A stretch of DNA of 64,000 bases from an uncultured Eubacteriales bacterium (GCA_948938605.1 CARAIG010000086.1:9753-73752); one strand, 5' to 3'. Shown: positions 27,600-36,155, counted from the first letter of the stretch. A program made the numbers and translations. Notes: a model not told the origin generated them from the letters alone.

Positions 27600-28259
27600 A
27601 TGGAGCGTTATTATAACGGTTGGGACGAATTGTTTAAGGAAGAATTTGCTAAACCGTATTTCAAAAATTTAAAAGCGTTTTTAGTGGAACGCTATGCGCA
27701 AACCGAAGTTTATCCGCCTAAAAAACTGATGCTTAATGCATTTGACAACACTGCGTACGACGATGTAAACGTGGTAATTTTAGGGCAAGACCCTTACTAC
27801 AATCCGGGACAAGCTATGGGTATGAGTTTTTCTGTTCCGCAAGGGGTTATGGTGCCTATGAGTTTAGTCAATATTTTTAAGGAAATAAATGACGATTTAG
27901 GGTATCCTTCTAGTATAAAAGGCGGCGATCTTACCCCTTGGGCAAGGCAAGGAGTTTTGTTGCTTAATACCGCTTTGACAGTGGAGCGCGGTAAGCCCAA
28001 TTCCCACCAAGGAAAAGGTTGGGAAATTTTTACCGACCGAGTGATCGGTTATTTAAACGAACGCGAACGGGGAATGGTGTTTATGTTGTGGGGGCGTAAC
28101 GCTTATGCCAAAAAGCAACTTATAACAAATCCGCAACACTTGGTTTTGACGGCTGCGCACCCAAGTCCGTTGTCTGCTTATAACGGATTTTTCGGATGCG
28201 GACATTTCAGTAAAGCTAATGCATTTTTGGAAAAACAAAACCGATCTATAAAATGGTAG
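27600..28259 (+). CDS. ung: Uracil-DNA glycosylase, family 1
   Basis: 219 residues from ATG 27600; a GTG at 27591 overlaps the previous stop and is less likely. It removes uracil from DNA and starts base excision repair. The water-activating motif GQDPYYNPGQAMG has Asp64, and the leucine-loop motif AHPSPLSA has His187, both at the same numbers as in the E. coli enzyme. LLLNTALTVERGKPNSH and FMLWGRNA are also typical. It appears translationally coupled to the membrane protein gene upstream; the next gene has its own ribosome binding site 37 bases downstream. Confidence 0.97.
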   Translation: MERYYNGWDELFKEEFAKPYFKNLKAFLVERYAQTEVYPPKKLMLNAFDNTAYDDVNVVILGQDPYYNPGQAMGMSFSVPQGVMVPMSLVNIFKEINDDLGYPSSIKGGDLTPWARQGVLLLNTALTVERGKPNSHQGKGWEIFTDRVIGYLNERERGMVFMLWGRNAYAKKQLITNPQHLVLTAAHPSPLSAYNGFFGCGHFSKANAFLEKQNRSIKW

Positions 28260-28296
28260 CAGTGCTACAATTCAACTGTAATATAGGAGGCGTACT

Positions 28297-29088
28297 GTGT
28301 CTAGGGCAGTTATGACGATACACGGTTTTTTAACCGATACAAAAGATTTCGGCAGATTGTACGAATATTTGGATTTTTACGACGAAGTCGTCCCTTGCGA
28401 AGTTCCGGGGCATAACGGCGAAACGGACTTTTCCAAATTTACCGTTGAAAGTACCTTGGTGGAAGTTACAGGTTGCTTTGACAGGTTGAAATCAAAATAT
28501 GACGAAGTAGACGTAATAGGTTTTTCGATGGGCGGAGCATTGGCAAGTTATCTTGCAATTACGCGTAACGTTCGCAAATGTATCCTTATGTCGCCCGCAA
28601 ACAAATATCTTAACCCTAGGTTTGTGTTTGATGCAATGAAGTATTACATTGAATTGCAACGCACTACATACAAATCTGCGCAAGGTAAACTACATCAAAA
28701 AGTATCGGCAGTAAAGGAAAGTATGCGTCCGTATCAACGCAATATGTCTGCTTGTTTGAAGTTGGAGTTCGACAGAATTTTGCCGAATCTCAATGCTCAC
28801 ACGTATAGGGTTTTCCGTAAATTGATTGAAAAAATTAACAAAACAATCGAGGTTTCGCCTAATGCTCAAATGCCCACTTTAATTGTACGCGGCGACTTGG
28901 ACGAACTTGTTCCGCAAAGCTCGGTAGATTACCTTGTTAAACACTTCGATAACTGCAAAACGGAGTGCTTTAAGGATATAGGGCACGGTATGTTGTTTAC
29001 CAACCGCGACAACGTAATTATACCTAAGTTGGTGGAATTTTTGTCCGACGGAGGTATAATTCCCGACGTTCCCTTTCGAGAGGTCTAA
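28297..29088 (+). CDS. Alpha/beta hydrolase (carboxylesterase or monoacylglycerol-lipase type)
   Basis: 263 residues starting at GTG behind AGGAGG. The nucleophile elbow is GFSMGG with Ser77, the acid is probably the Asp in VRGDLDELVP, and the His is in DIGHGMLF near the C-terminus, giving a full Ser-Asp-His triad. The start AVMTIHGFLTDTKDFGRLYEYL and CEVPGHNGE resemble small thermostable carboxylesterases and monoacylglycerol lipases. No signal peptide is present. The stop codon TAA lies within the first bases of repeat element copy 2, so the natural C-terminus may have been altered by insertion. Confidence 0.9.
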   Translation: MSRAVMTIHGFLTDTKDFGRLYEYLDFYDEVVPCEVPGHNGETDFSKFTVESTLVEVTGCFDRLKSKYDEVDVIGFSMGGALASYLAITRNVRKCILMSPANKYLNPRFVFDAMKYYIELQRTTYKSAQGKLHQKVSAVKESMRPYQRNMSACLKLEFDRILPNLNAHTYRVFRKLIEKINKTIEVSPNAQMPTLIVRGDLDELVPQSSVDYLVKHFDNCKTECFKDIGHGMLFTNRDNVIIPKLVEFLSDGGIIPDVPFREV

Positions 29089-29206
29089 GCCCGTATAAAC
29101 ATCGCAATACTTTGTTGTCCTTGCGTTTTTGCTCAGTCACGTACGTCTAGTACGCTCCTGTCGCAAAATACGCGGTCGCCTCGTCTTGCTCGTTTCTACG
29201 GGCTTA
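29086..29206 (+). repeat. Hairpin (MITE-like) element, copy 2
   Basis: 121 bp bounded by TAAGCCCGTATAAAC (29086-29100) and GTTTCTACGGGCTTA (29192-29206), inverted repeats with one mismatch. The centre GCTCAGTCACGTACG plus AGTACGCTC is shared with copy 1 at 15837-15963. Its first bases provide the stop codon of the upstream hydrolase gene. No coding capacity. Confidence 0.8.
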
Positions 29207-29227
29207 AACAAGCCCTTAATTGTTTGC

Positions 29228-29357
29228 CTTGTCTTGCACGCTTTGGCTATGCAATCCGCACTGCGGATATGCGCTAAACGCGTCGCGCCATTGCCCACCG
29301 CAAATTATGTTCTATTCCGTCATTGCGAGGAGTGTAGCGACGAAGCAATCCAGAATT
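29228..29357. repeat. Repeat blocks 2 and 3, second island
   Basis: 29228-29300 matches 16041-16113 and includes the hairpin ATCCGCA-C-TGCGGAT. 29319-29357 matches 16617-16656 (GCGAGGAG...GACGAAGCAATCC). Order is the same as in the first island. A frame across it encodes the HCEE(R/C)SDEAI-type peptide often mis-annotated from this repeat. The rest of the gap up to 29438 shows nothing else. Confidence 0.75.
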
Positions 29358-29438
29358 AATTTAAACTTAACCTTAATTACTCATTGTGCATTAAATTAGC
29401 ATTGCAATGTTGTGTATAATTTAGTTGATTGCAAACGC

Positions 29439-29514
29439 TTGATTTTTTTTAAAACGTAGGATATAATGATATTACTCAAATTTTGAGTACCTTGCCGTAA
29501 CTACCCGTTACGGC
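29439..29514 (+). promoter_or_regulatory. rpsF promoter and two leader hairpins
   Basis: TTGATT (29439-29444), 17 bases, TATAAT (29462-29467). The leader then forms TACTCAAA-T-TTTGAGTA (29473-29489) and GCCGTAAC-5-GTTACGGC (29494-29514), ending just before AGGAGG. Leaders of rpsF-rpsR operons commonly bind the S6:S18 complex for feedback; the second hairpin is a candidate site by position only. Confidence 0.65.
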
Positions 29515-29540
29515 CAAAAGACCATAAGGAGGTAAAAATT

Positions 29541-29822
29541 ATGAACAGTTATGAATTGTTGTACATTATCAACAACGAGTTGTCCGATGAAGCTAAGGCT
29601 AATCTTGTAGACAAATTAAACGCAGTTGTTACCGATAATGGCGGCGCAATAGACGGCGTAGACAAGTGGGGTACACGTAAGCTTGCTTATCCTATCAACT
29701 ACAAAACCGAAGGTTACTATGTACTAGTAAACTTCACCGCGCCCGCAACTTTGCCTGACGAACTTGAACGTGTTATGCGCATCACCGATGCCGTAATCCG
29801 TTTTATGATTGTCAAAAAGTAA
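29541..29822 (+). CDS. rpsF: Small ribosomal subunit protein bS6
   Basis: 93 residues. bS6 binds 16S rRNA as a heterodimer with bS18 in the platform of the 30S subunit. The start MNSYELLYIINNELSDEAK, the KWGTRKLAYPINYKTEGYYVLVNF strand pair and RVMRITDAVIRFMIVK are typical. AAGGAGG lies 8 bases before the ATG. It heads the conserved rpsF-ssb-rpsR operon and probably has feedback control through its leader. Confidence 0.98.
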   Translation: MNSYELLYIINNELSDEAKANLVDKLNAVVTDNGGAIDGVDKWGTRKLAYPINYKTEGYYVLVNFTAPATLPDELERVMRITDAVIRFMIVKK

Positions 29823-29844
29823 AGGACGTAATAGGAGCAAACAA

Positions 29845-30252
29845 ATGAATAAAGTATTTTTAATTGGTAGATTAACACGCGATCCTCAGGCAACGACGTT
29901 TGATTCGGGAAGTTCGTGTTGCCGTTTTTCCATAGCGGTAGACCGTTATTCCCGCGACGGTGAAAACAAGGCGGATTTTATTAACATCACTACTTGGAAT
30001 GCTCTTGCGCAAAACTGCGTAAAATATCTTACAAAGGGCAGTCAAGTTGGAGTTTCGGGAAGTATCCAAACGGGTAGTTACGAACGCGACGGTGTTAAAT
30101 ATCCTTCTTTTGAAGTTCGCGCCGACCAAGTGGAATTTTTGTCCCGCGCCAATGCGCAAGGAACAGGAACAGCTGCTCAACCTGCACGTCCCAAGGACGC
30201 AAGCATGAGTGAGTTAAAGGAAGTCGTCGACGATGACGATATGCCTTTCTAA
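29845..30252 (+). CDS. ssb: Single-stranded DNA-binding protein
   Basis: 135 residues from ATG 29845, chosen because AGGAG is 7 bases upstream; an in-frame GTG or TTG further up would overlap rpsF. The OB fold is clear (NKVFLIGRLTRDPQ, FSIAVDRY, ADFINITTWNALAQNC, VGVSGSIQTGSYERDG). A short linker with TAAQPARPKD leads to the acidic tip DDDDMPF, which docks partner proteins. It coats single-stranded DNA in replication and repair. Its place between rpsF and rpsR is conserved in Firmicutes. Confidence 0.97.
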   Translation: MNKVFLIGRLTRDPQATTFDSGSSCCRFSIAVDRYSRDGENKADFINITTWNALAQNCVKYLTKGSQVGVSGSIQTGSYERDGVKYPSFEVRADQVEFLSRANAQGTGTAAQPARPKDASMSELKEVVDDDDMPF

Positions 30253-30271
30253 CAACAAGGAGATAATTACA

Positions 30272-30520
30272 ATGGAACAAAATAAAGAATTTAAAAAGCC
30301 TATGAGAAGACCTGCTCGCCGTAAGGTTTGCAACTTCTGCGTAGAAAAGTCCGAAAGTATCGATTACAAGGACATCGCAAAACTCCGCAAATACCTTACC
30401 GAAAGCGGAAAAATTCTTCCCCGTCGTATGACAGGAGTTTGCGCCCGTCACCAAAGGGAACTTGCTGTAGCAATCAAACGCGCTCGTCAAATGGCTTTAA
30501 TTCCCTACGTAGCGGATTAA
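30272..30520 (+). CDS. rpsR: Small ribosomal subunit protein bS18
   Basis: 82 residues from ATG 30272 behind AAGGAGA; the open frame upstream overlaps ssb and is not used. KVCNFCVEKSESIDYKDIAKLRKYLTESGKILPRRMTGVCARHQRELAVAIKRARQMALIPY is a full bS18. The C-x-x-C plus a later Cys-x-x-His hints at the zinc-binding (C+) paralogue type, an inference from spacing. It is the last gene of the operon, ended by a terminator at 30600-30630. Confidence 0.97.
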   Translation: MEQNKEFKKPMRRPARRKVCNFCVEKSESIDYKDIAKLRKYLTESGKILPRRMTGVCARHQRELAVAIKRARQMALIPYVAD

Positions 30521-30599
30521 TTTAAAAACTTTGTAACTCTACAAACCCAATCAGCGCGAAAGTGGGGTAGTCTTACAGCAGAATAACAACTAACAAACT

Positions 30600-30630
30600 A
30601 AGACCTTGTATTAAAAACAGGGTCTTTTTT
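30600..30630 (+). terminator. Terminator of rpsF-ssb-rpsR operon
   Basis: AAGACCTTGT pairs with ACAGGGTCTT (one G-T pair) over a 7-base loop, then TTTTTT. It is 80 bases after rpsR. Confidence 0.85.
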
Positions 30631-30860
30631 AATTAGACCGTGCGGACAAACTTTTTAACAAATATTCCCGCAGCCGCTGTTAGGCGATAAGTATAAATCT
30701 GGGCGGATAAGTCAGTATTATGACAATGTATTACATTGTAGCGTTGAAATAAACCCCGTATATTATAAGAGAAGCAACGAATGAATTGACAAATTAACTT
30801 TAAAATGTTAACCTATCAAATATTCATCGTTTATAATAGTAAAACAATACAATCCTTGAA
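30631..30860. other. Intergenic DNA upstream of beta-helix gene
   Basis: No gene seen. It contains an isolated TTGACA (30786-30791), TATAAT (30832-30837) and TACAAT (30848-30853); the last ends 7 bases before the next start codon. Confidence 0.5.
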
Positions 30861-32546
30861 ATGAAAATCAAATCAGAAAATTTAGTTATAATCATAATTA
30901 CTTGTTTGCTAGCGATAGGTCTATTGTCCGCAGTCCTTTTGACAGTAATTTCTAATGTTGCTTACATTGGAAAAGACTACTACAATGCGTGCGACAAATC
31001 GGTATTCGGCGAAAACGCGCTTGTGGCAAATGACGGCGACAATCAAAGCGAAAAGTTTAAGCAGTGTATTGCAACGGCAAGAGAAAACGGAAAAACGTTA
31101 TATATCCCGTCGGGCGTGTATATTATTACCGAGTCGTTAACGGGTTGTTTTTATGATATAAAAATAACGGGTGACGCAAATGGCTGTACTGTTATTAAAA
31201 ACGGCAAAACAGATAACGGGACCGTCGAATTCGGAAAATTCGACGATTACAGCCGTCGTGAAAACGTTTCAATAAGCAATTTGTTTTTTGACGGCGTAGG
31301 AATTAATTTCCGAAAAGCGGACAATGCGGAAATTTACGGGAATATCTTTTACAATTCGCCGACTAAATTTATTGTCCAGTTGCAAGCCGGAAAAAATATG
31401 CAAGTTTACAATAATATTTTTTTGCGTGATATCAACAGCATTAGCGGTAGGGAAGCAAGGTGCTTGTATGTTGGCGGTTACGGTTTCGGTAACGAAGATG
31501 CGTACGGCAAACCTATGACTTTCGCACAAGATGTTTATATCCGCAATAATATTTTCGGTGCAAAAATCGATGAGCTTGACAATATTGCTAAACAGCAGGA
31601 CAATGGTTGCAAGGGCGTTATTCGAAGGTTGAAAAAAGCGATAGACCGCAAAAAAGTAGTTTTGTCGAATAATCAAAACATTATTACGACTGGTATTAAT
31701 TCGTTTTATTGTTTAAAAAATGCGTATATCGAAAATAACTACTTTCATTCGTTTTACGACGATTATTACGATATTGCAACAGGCAAAGCGGAACTGCCTT
31801 GTACAATGGACCATATAACATATATAAGGGGTGCGCAGGATATTTTTATTTCGGGCAATTTTGTACAAGGGTGGCACAACGGACCCGCCGGCGGATTCAA
31901 ATTTAAGTCGTCTAACAAAATTACTATTGTTAACAATTATTTGCGTAATACCGGTATTATAATGTCTAACCATGCTGAGCAAGGTTGTACCGATATATTA
32001 ACGAACGGCGGCGTTTCCGAATTGAAAAATTGGCTTATCGCTGAAAACACTTTTGATTTTACTCAAAGTCACGGTGCCTACGGAACAGGCATTTATTTTG
32101 AATTGGACAATCCCGAAAAAGTGCCTACTATTGTTGAAGATATAGTTCTGTTGGGCAACAAGTATATCAATTACAAAAATATCGAGCCTGCATATATGCG
32201 TTTAAAAATTCGATTTTCTTGGACGGATAAGGCAGACGGAAAACCGTATTTTACTCCGCAAAATACTTGTTCGCTTAATAATACACGGGACGACACCGAC
32301 AACGGCGTATTGGAAATAGACCCTTGGACAGCGGACGATTATGCCGTAATGCGGACGGATTGGCAAAATATGCTGTCCGATGCGCCGACAATAGAAAAGT
32401 ACTACAACAAAATTGTTAATACGTCTCTAAATAACAGTAAAACGTTAACGATAGTGTTGAGTATAACATTGCCGTTATTAGTCGTCGTAATAAGTCTTAC
32501 AGTATTTTTTACAATAAAAGCAAAGCGCGGTAAAGTCAATAAGTAA
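30861..32546 (+). CDS. Right-handed beta-helix (pectate-lyase-like) surface protein with two membrane anchors
   Basis: 561 residues. Helix 1 (about 8-33) and a C-terminal helix (about 530-555) followed by KAKRGKVNK bracket an extracellular domain. The domain opens with DGDNQSEKFKQCIATARENGKTLYIPSGVYIITESL, the start of a pectate-lyase superfamily solenoid, and goes on with recurrent N-N and V-x-I-x-x-N turns (AEIYGNIFYNS, MQVYNNIFLRD, VYIRNNIFGA, AYIENNYFHSF, ITIVNNYLRNTG). The fold suggests polysaccharide binding or cleavage, but the catalytic residues of a known family are not identifiable. There is no Shine-Dalgarno site, and a TACAAT box ends 7 bases before the ATG. It is a single gene. 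Confidence 0.82.
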   Translation: MKIKSENLVIIIITCLLAIGLLSAVLLTVISNVAYIGKDYYNACDKSVFGENALVANDGDNQSEKFKQCIATARENGKTLYIPSGVYIITESLTGCFYDIKITGDANGCTVIKNGKTDNGTVEFGKFDDYSRRENVSISNLFFDGVGINFRKADNAEIYGNIFYNSPTKFIVQLQAGKNMQVYNNIFLRDINSISGREARCLYVGGYGFGNEDAYGKPMTFAQDVYIRNNIFGAKIDELDNIAKQQDNGCKGVIRRLKKAIDRKKVVLSNNQNIITTGINSFYCLKNAYIENNYFHSFYDDYYDIATGKAELPCTMDHITYIRGAQDIFISGNFVQGWHNGPAGGFKFKSSNKITIVNNYLRNTGIIMSNHAEQGCTDILTNGGVSELKNWLIAENTFDFTQSHGAYGTGIYFELDNPEKVPTIVEDIVLLGNKYINYKNIEPAYMRLKIRFSWTDKADGKPYFTPQNTCSLNNTRDDTDNGVLEIDPWTADDYAVMRTDWQNMLSDAPTIEKYYNKIVNTSLNNSKTLTIVLSITLPLLVVVISLTVFFTIKAKRGKVNK

Positions 32547-32635
32547 ATAAAAGGTTTGTCATTTGTGTAAAACAGTGTACATTTTTTGCCAACTATGTTA
32601 TACTTATCCAAATTGTAAACAGCTTGGAACGTAAT

Positions 32636-32677
32636 AAATCTCACCCAAAGTATATTGATGTTTGAGTGAGATTTTTC
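32636..32677 (+). terminator. Rho-independent terminator
   Basis: AAATCTCAC-c-CAAA pairs with TTTG-a-GTGAGATTT across an 11-base loop, then TTTTT. It lies 90 bases after the beta-helix gene. Confidence 0.85.
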
Positions 32678-32769
32678 TATAAGCAAACAGACGAATTTTT
32701 AGTAATTAAAATTTGTTTACTTAAAAATTTAATCATAGTACGATGGCTTAGCGTGTGTAAAATAAGATT

Positions 32770-33975
32770 ATGAACATTTTAAAAAAACTCGGTTGCAGAA
32801 TATATCAACATACATTATATATCGGTATGGCGTTTATGCCTTGGCGCGAACCCAAAATACTGGGCGGACAGGACAGTTTTGTCAATGCTGTGGATTTTAT
32901 GGCAAACAACGGTGTTAAACGTCCGCTTGTTGTTTGCGACAAACCTGCATTGGAACGCGGAGCTTTGCAACCGTTTTTCGACAAAGCACAAGGTATACTC
33001 GATTACGCCGTATATGACGGCGTTTTGCCTAATCCCACTGTCGAACAGGTGGAAACGGGACTTGCCGTATACAAGGAACACAACTGCGACGGCATATTGG
33101 CATTCGGCGGCGGTAGCGCAATGGATTGCGCTAAGGCTATCGGTGCAAGAGTCGTCCGTCCCCAAAAAACCGTTAACCAAATGAAAGGACTGCTTAAAGT
33201 CGGGCGTAAACTGCCGCCGTTTTTTGCAGTGCCTACTACGGCGGGTACCGGTAGCGAATGTACGGTGGCGGCGGTTATAACCGACGAAAAAACGCATTTA
33301 AAGTATCCCGTTAACGACTTTAACCTTATACCGCATTACGCTATACTCGACCCTAAACTTACTTCGAGTTTACCGCCGTTTTTAACAGCAACTACCGGAA
33401 TGGACGCATTAACGCACGCTGTCGAAGCTTATATAGGACGCGGTAACACGCGCAAAACCAAACGTCAAGCGGAACAAGCCGTAAAACTGATTTTTGACAA
33501 TTTGTACGAAGCCACTGTTAACGGAACAAACCTTGATGCACGCGACAATATGCAAAAGGCTGCGTATCTTGCGGGACTTGCGTTTACCCGCGCTTATGTC
33601 GGTTATGTCCACGCGTTAGCGCACGCTTTGGGCGGTAAGTACGGTATATCTCACGGTTTTGCCAATGCCGTACTGTTACCTGTTGTTTTGGACGAATACG
33701 GCAAGTCCGCTTACAAACCGCTTGCCAAACTTGCGCGTTTAACGCACTTGGCGGACAAGTCCGACGGTAATGAAACTGCGGCTAAAAAATTTATCGATGC
33801 AGTGCGCGAACTAAACGGACGCTTGTCAATTCCGTCGACGTTTGAAGGTAAAATTGCCGAACAAGATTTTGACGAACTGGCGCAGCACGCGGATAAGGAA
33901 GCAAACCCGTTGTATCCCGTACCAAAACTGATGAACAAAAACGAACTTAAACAGATCTATTACAAAGTACTATAA
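32770..33975 (+). CDS. Iron-containing (group III) alcohol dehydrogenase
   Basis: 401 residues. These enzymes reduce aldehydes or ketones to alcohols with NAD(P)H in fermentation. The nucleotide-binding motif GGGSAMDCAKAIG, PTTAGTGSECT, and the metal-binding region GMDALTHAVEAY followed by HALAHALGGKYGISHG (the His ligands) are all present. The protein is longer at the N-terminus than usual by about 25 residues (KKLGCRIYQHTLYIGMAFMPWREP). The ATG has no ribosome binding site; a TAAAAT box ends 6 bases upstream, so it is probably leaderless. rsmA starts 2 bases after the stop, which places an ADH oddly in a run of RNA-modification genes. Confidence 0.93.
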   Translation: MNILKKLGCRIYQHTLYIGMAFMPWREPKILGGQDSFVNAVDFMANNGVKRPLVVCDKPALERGALQPFFDKAQGILDYAVYDGVLPNPTVEQVETGLAVYKEHNCDGILAFGGGSAMDCAKAIGARVVRPQKTVNQMKGLLKVGRKLPPFFAVPTTAGTGSECTVAAVITDEKTHLKYPVNDFNLIPHYAILDPKLTSSLPPFLTATTGMDALTHAVEAYIGRGNTRKTKRQAEQAVKLIFDNLYEATVNGTNLDARDNMQKAAYLAGLAFTRAYVGYVHALAHALGGKYGISHGFANAVLLPVVLDEYGKSAYKPLAKLARLTHLADKSDGNETAAKKFIDAVRELNGRLSIPSTFEGKIAEQDFDELAQHADKEANPLYPVPKLMNKNELKQIYYKVL

Positions 33976-33977
33976 TT

Positions 33978-34811
33978 ATGGATGTAAAACAAATTTTAAA
34001 AGAACAAAATTTCCGTTTTAACAAACAGTTCGGGCAAAACTTTTTGACGGATAGGGAATTGTTGAACGACATTGTGTCCGACGCAATGGTGCAGGACGGC
34101 ACGGTATTGGAAATCGGTGCCGGCGCGGGGACGCTCACCCGCGAATTGTCTTCGCGTGCCGACAAGGTCATTGCTTTTGAAATAGACCGTAACCTTGAAA
34201 GCGTGCTTAAACTGACGTTAGCCGATTGCCCGAACGTTCAAGTGGTAATAGGGGACATTATGCGCTACAAAATGAGCGAAATCGAAGTGCTGTGCGGCGG
34301 TGCGTTTAAACTTGTTGCCAACATTCCTTACTACCTTACAAGTCCGCTTATTATGATGTTTGTGGAAAAAAGCGCAAACGTTCAGTCTATGACATTAACA
34401 ATACAAAAGGAAGTTGCCGAACGTCTTGCCGCCCGTCCCGCAACAAAGGACTACGGCGCTATAACCGTTGCCGTAAACGCCGTTGCAGATGTGACTTTAA
34501 CCCGAATACTCAACCGCGAATTGTTTTACCCCATTCCCAACGTAGACAGCGCAGTAGTGCGTATCGACATCAACCGCAATAAATACGATATTCCAAACAA
34601 AGCGCTTTTCCGCAAAACCGTTAAAACGGCGTTTGCAATGAGGCGTAAAACGTTAGTAAACAACATTATGGTAGGTTTTAAAACCGACCGCGCCGCTGCC
34701 GAAAGCGTACTTTGTTCAATGAATTTGCCGTTAACTTGTCGCGGCGAAGAATTGTCTGTCGAACAATTTGTCGCACTTAGTAACGAATGTGAAAAGCGCG
34801 GATTTAATTGA
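33978..34811 (+). CDS. rsmA: 16S rRNA (adenine1518-N6/adenine1519-N6)-dimethyltransferase
   Basis: 277 residues. RsmA (KsgA) dimethylates two adjacent adenines in the 3' loop of 16S rRNA, a late 30S assembly checkpoint. Seen are FNKQFGQNFLTD at the start, the SAM-binding VLEIGAGAGTLT, the acidic loop AFEIDRNL, and NIPYYLTSP (motif IV, catalytic). PIPNVDSAVVRI and AFAMRRKTL are also typical. It starts 2 bases after the alcohol dehydrogenase with no ribosome binding site, so translation is probably coupled to that gene. Confidence 0.97.
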   Translation: MDVKQILKEQNFRFNKQFGQNFLTDRELLNDIVSDAMVQDGTVLEIGAGAGTLTRELSSRADKVIAFEIDRNLESVLKLTLADCPNVQVVIGDIMRYKMSEIEVLCGGAFKLVANIPYYLTSPLIMMFVEKSANVQSMTLTIQKEVAERLAARPATKDYGAITVAVNAVADVTLTRILNRELFYPIPNVDSAVVRIDINRNKYDIPNKALFRKTVKTAFAMRRKTLVNNIMVGFKTDRAAAESVLCSMNLPLTCRGEELSVEQFVALSNECEKRGFN

Positions 34812-34871
34812 AAAACTATACCTACAATGCAATAATTTAAACAATCGTTGCATTGCATATTTAATACAATT

Positions 34872-36155
34872 ATGATTAAACTTGACCTAACAGCAAAATA
34901 CGTATTAGCCGTATCGGGCGGCGTTGATTCGATGACGATGTTGCATATGTTTTCGTCCCTTTCGCCGCGCCCTGATTTTTGTGTCGTGACAGTTAATCAT
35001 AACATAAGAGACAATGCACAATCGGATTGCGATTTTGTCGAAAACTACTGCAAAAAGTTGAATGTAAAATGCCGTACGGTTTTTGTCGACGTCCCTGCTT
35101 ATGCAAAGGAAAACAAAATATCCGAGGAAACTGCTGCCCGTATATTGCGTTATCAAGCATTGGACGGCGAGCCTTGCGATTTTATTTGTCTTGCACACCA
35201 TATGGGTGACAACGCCGAAACGGTACTAATGCACATTTTGCGCGGGAGCGGTTCTAACGGCGCTTGCGGAATACGTACGCAAAAAGGTAAATATGTCCGT
35301 CCTTTACTGGATATGACGCGCGAACAAATACTCGAATACGCCGCTAAAAATAACGTTCCGTATGTGCACGACAGCACAAACGACGAAACAAAGTACACGC
35401 GCAATTTTATACGTCTTAACGTATTGCCGTCTCTTAAAAAACTCAACCCGAATGCCGAAAGGAGCATTGCCCGTTTTGTCGAAAACGTTGCGGAAGATTG
35501 CGATTACTTGGACAGTCTTGCCGATGTGTCAAGCGTGGAATTTGCCCCTATGCTTGCGCGCATACCCATTGCATTGTTAAGGCAACCCAAACCCGTATCC
35601 CAACGTATTATATACAAAGTGTTTAACCGTCTAGGCGTATACAAGGATATTGAAAAAACTCATATAACGGCTTTAATCGACCTTGCAAGGGGCAACGGCG
35701 GACGTCAAGTCAATTTGCCGTTCGGCTTTGTCGCAGTTTGTGACTACGATTTTGTCACAATCGAACAGTCCTACAATATCCTTGTTGACGAGTTCGAAAT
35801 ACCATTTGCGACGGGCAAAACGGTAACGCCGATAGGCATTGTCGAAGTTGGCAAAACGGAAAGCAAAAACGCTTTGCGGTTCGATTTAAACAAACTGCCA
35901 GACGGTTGCGTGTTTAGGTTGAAACGTCAAGGGGATACCTTTACCAAATTCGGCGGCGGAACAAAGCAACTGAAAAAATATTTAATAGACAAAAAAATTC
36001 CGCAAAGACTGCGCGAAAGGTTACTGCTTATAGCAAACGGCAGCGAAGTTTACGCAATATGCGGAGTGGAAATATCCGATAAAATTAAGACTGACGACAA
36101 GTCGGATATTTATTACCTAACTGTAACCGACGGAGGAACGGATGAAAAATTGTAA
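34872..36155 (+). CDS. tilS: tRNA(Ile)-lysidine synthase
   Basis: 427 residues from ATG 34872; the upstream TTG in the same frame is not supported by a binding site either. TilS attaches lysine to C34 of tRNA-Ile(CAU) so that it reads AUA. The PP-loop SGGVDS is at residues 15-20, followed by VNHNIRDNAQSDCDFV, LAHHMGDNAETVLMHILRGSG and DSTNDETKYTRNFIR, all core N-type ATP pyrophosphatase elements, and a C-terminal substrate-binding domain. It overlaps hpt by 14 bases, the classic tilS-hpt pair. There is no Shine-Dalgarno site, and a TACAAT hexamer stands one base from the ATG. Confidence 0.96.
   Translation: MIKLDLTAKYVLAVSGGVDSMTMLHMFSSLSPRPDFCVVTVNHNIRDNAQSDCDFVENYCKKLNVKCRTVFVDVPAYAKENKISEETAARILRYQALDGEPCDFICLAHHMGDNAETVLMHILRGSGSNGACGIRTQKGKYVRPLLDMTREQILEYAAKNNVPYVHDSTNDETKYTRNFIRLNVLPSLKKLNPNAERSIARFVENVAEDCDYLDSLADVSSVEFAPMLARIPIALLRQPKPVSQRIIYKVFNRLGVYKDIEKTHITALIDLARGNGGRQVNLPFGFVAVCDYDFVTIEQSYNILVDEFEIPFATGKTVTPIGIVEVGKTESKNALRFDLNKLPDGCVFRLKRQGDTFTKFGGGTKQLKKYLIDKKIPQRLRERLLLIANGSEVYAICGVEISDKIKTDDKSDIYYLTVTDGGTDEKL

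Noticed and set aside
29129..29359. 76-codon frame in the second repeat island
   Set aside because: Encodes the HCEE-SDEAI peptide typical of a dispersed repeat; it is a known type of false gene.
33971..33976. TATAAT one base before the rsmA start as a promoter
   Set aside because: Transcription would begin inside the gene; it is part of the alcohol dehydrogenase stop region, and translational coupling explains the start better.
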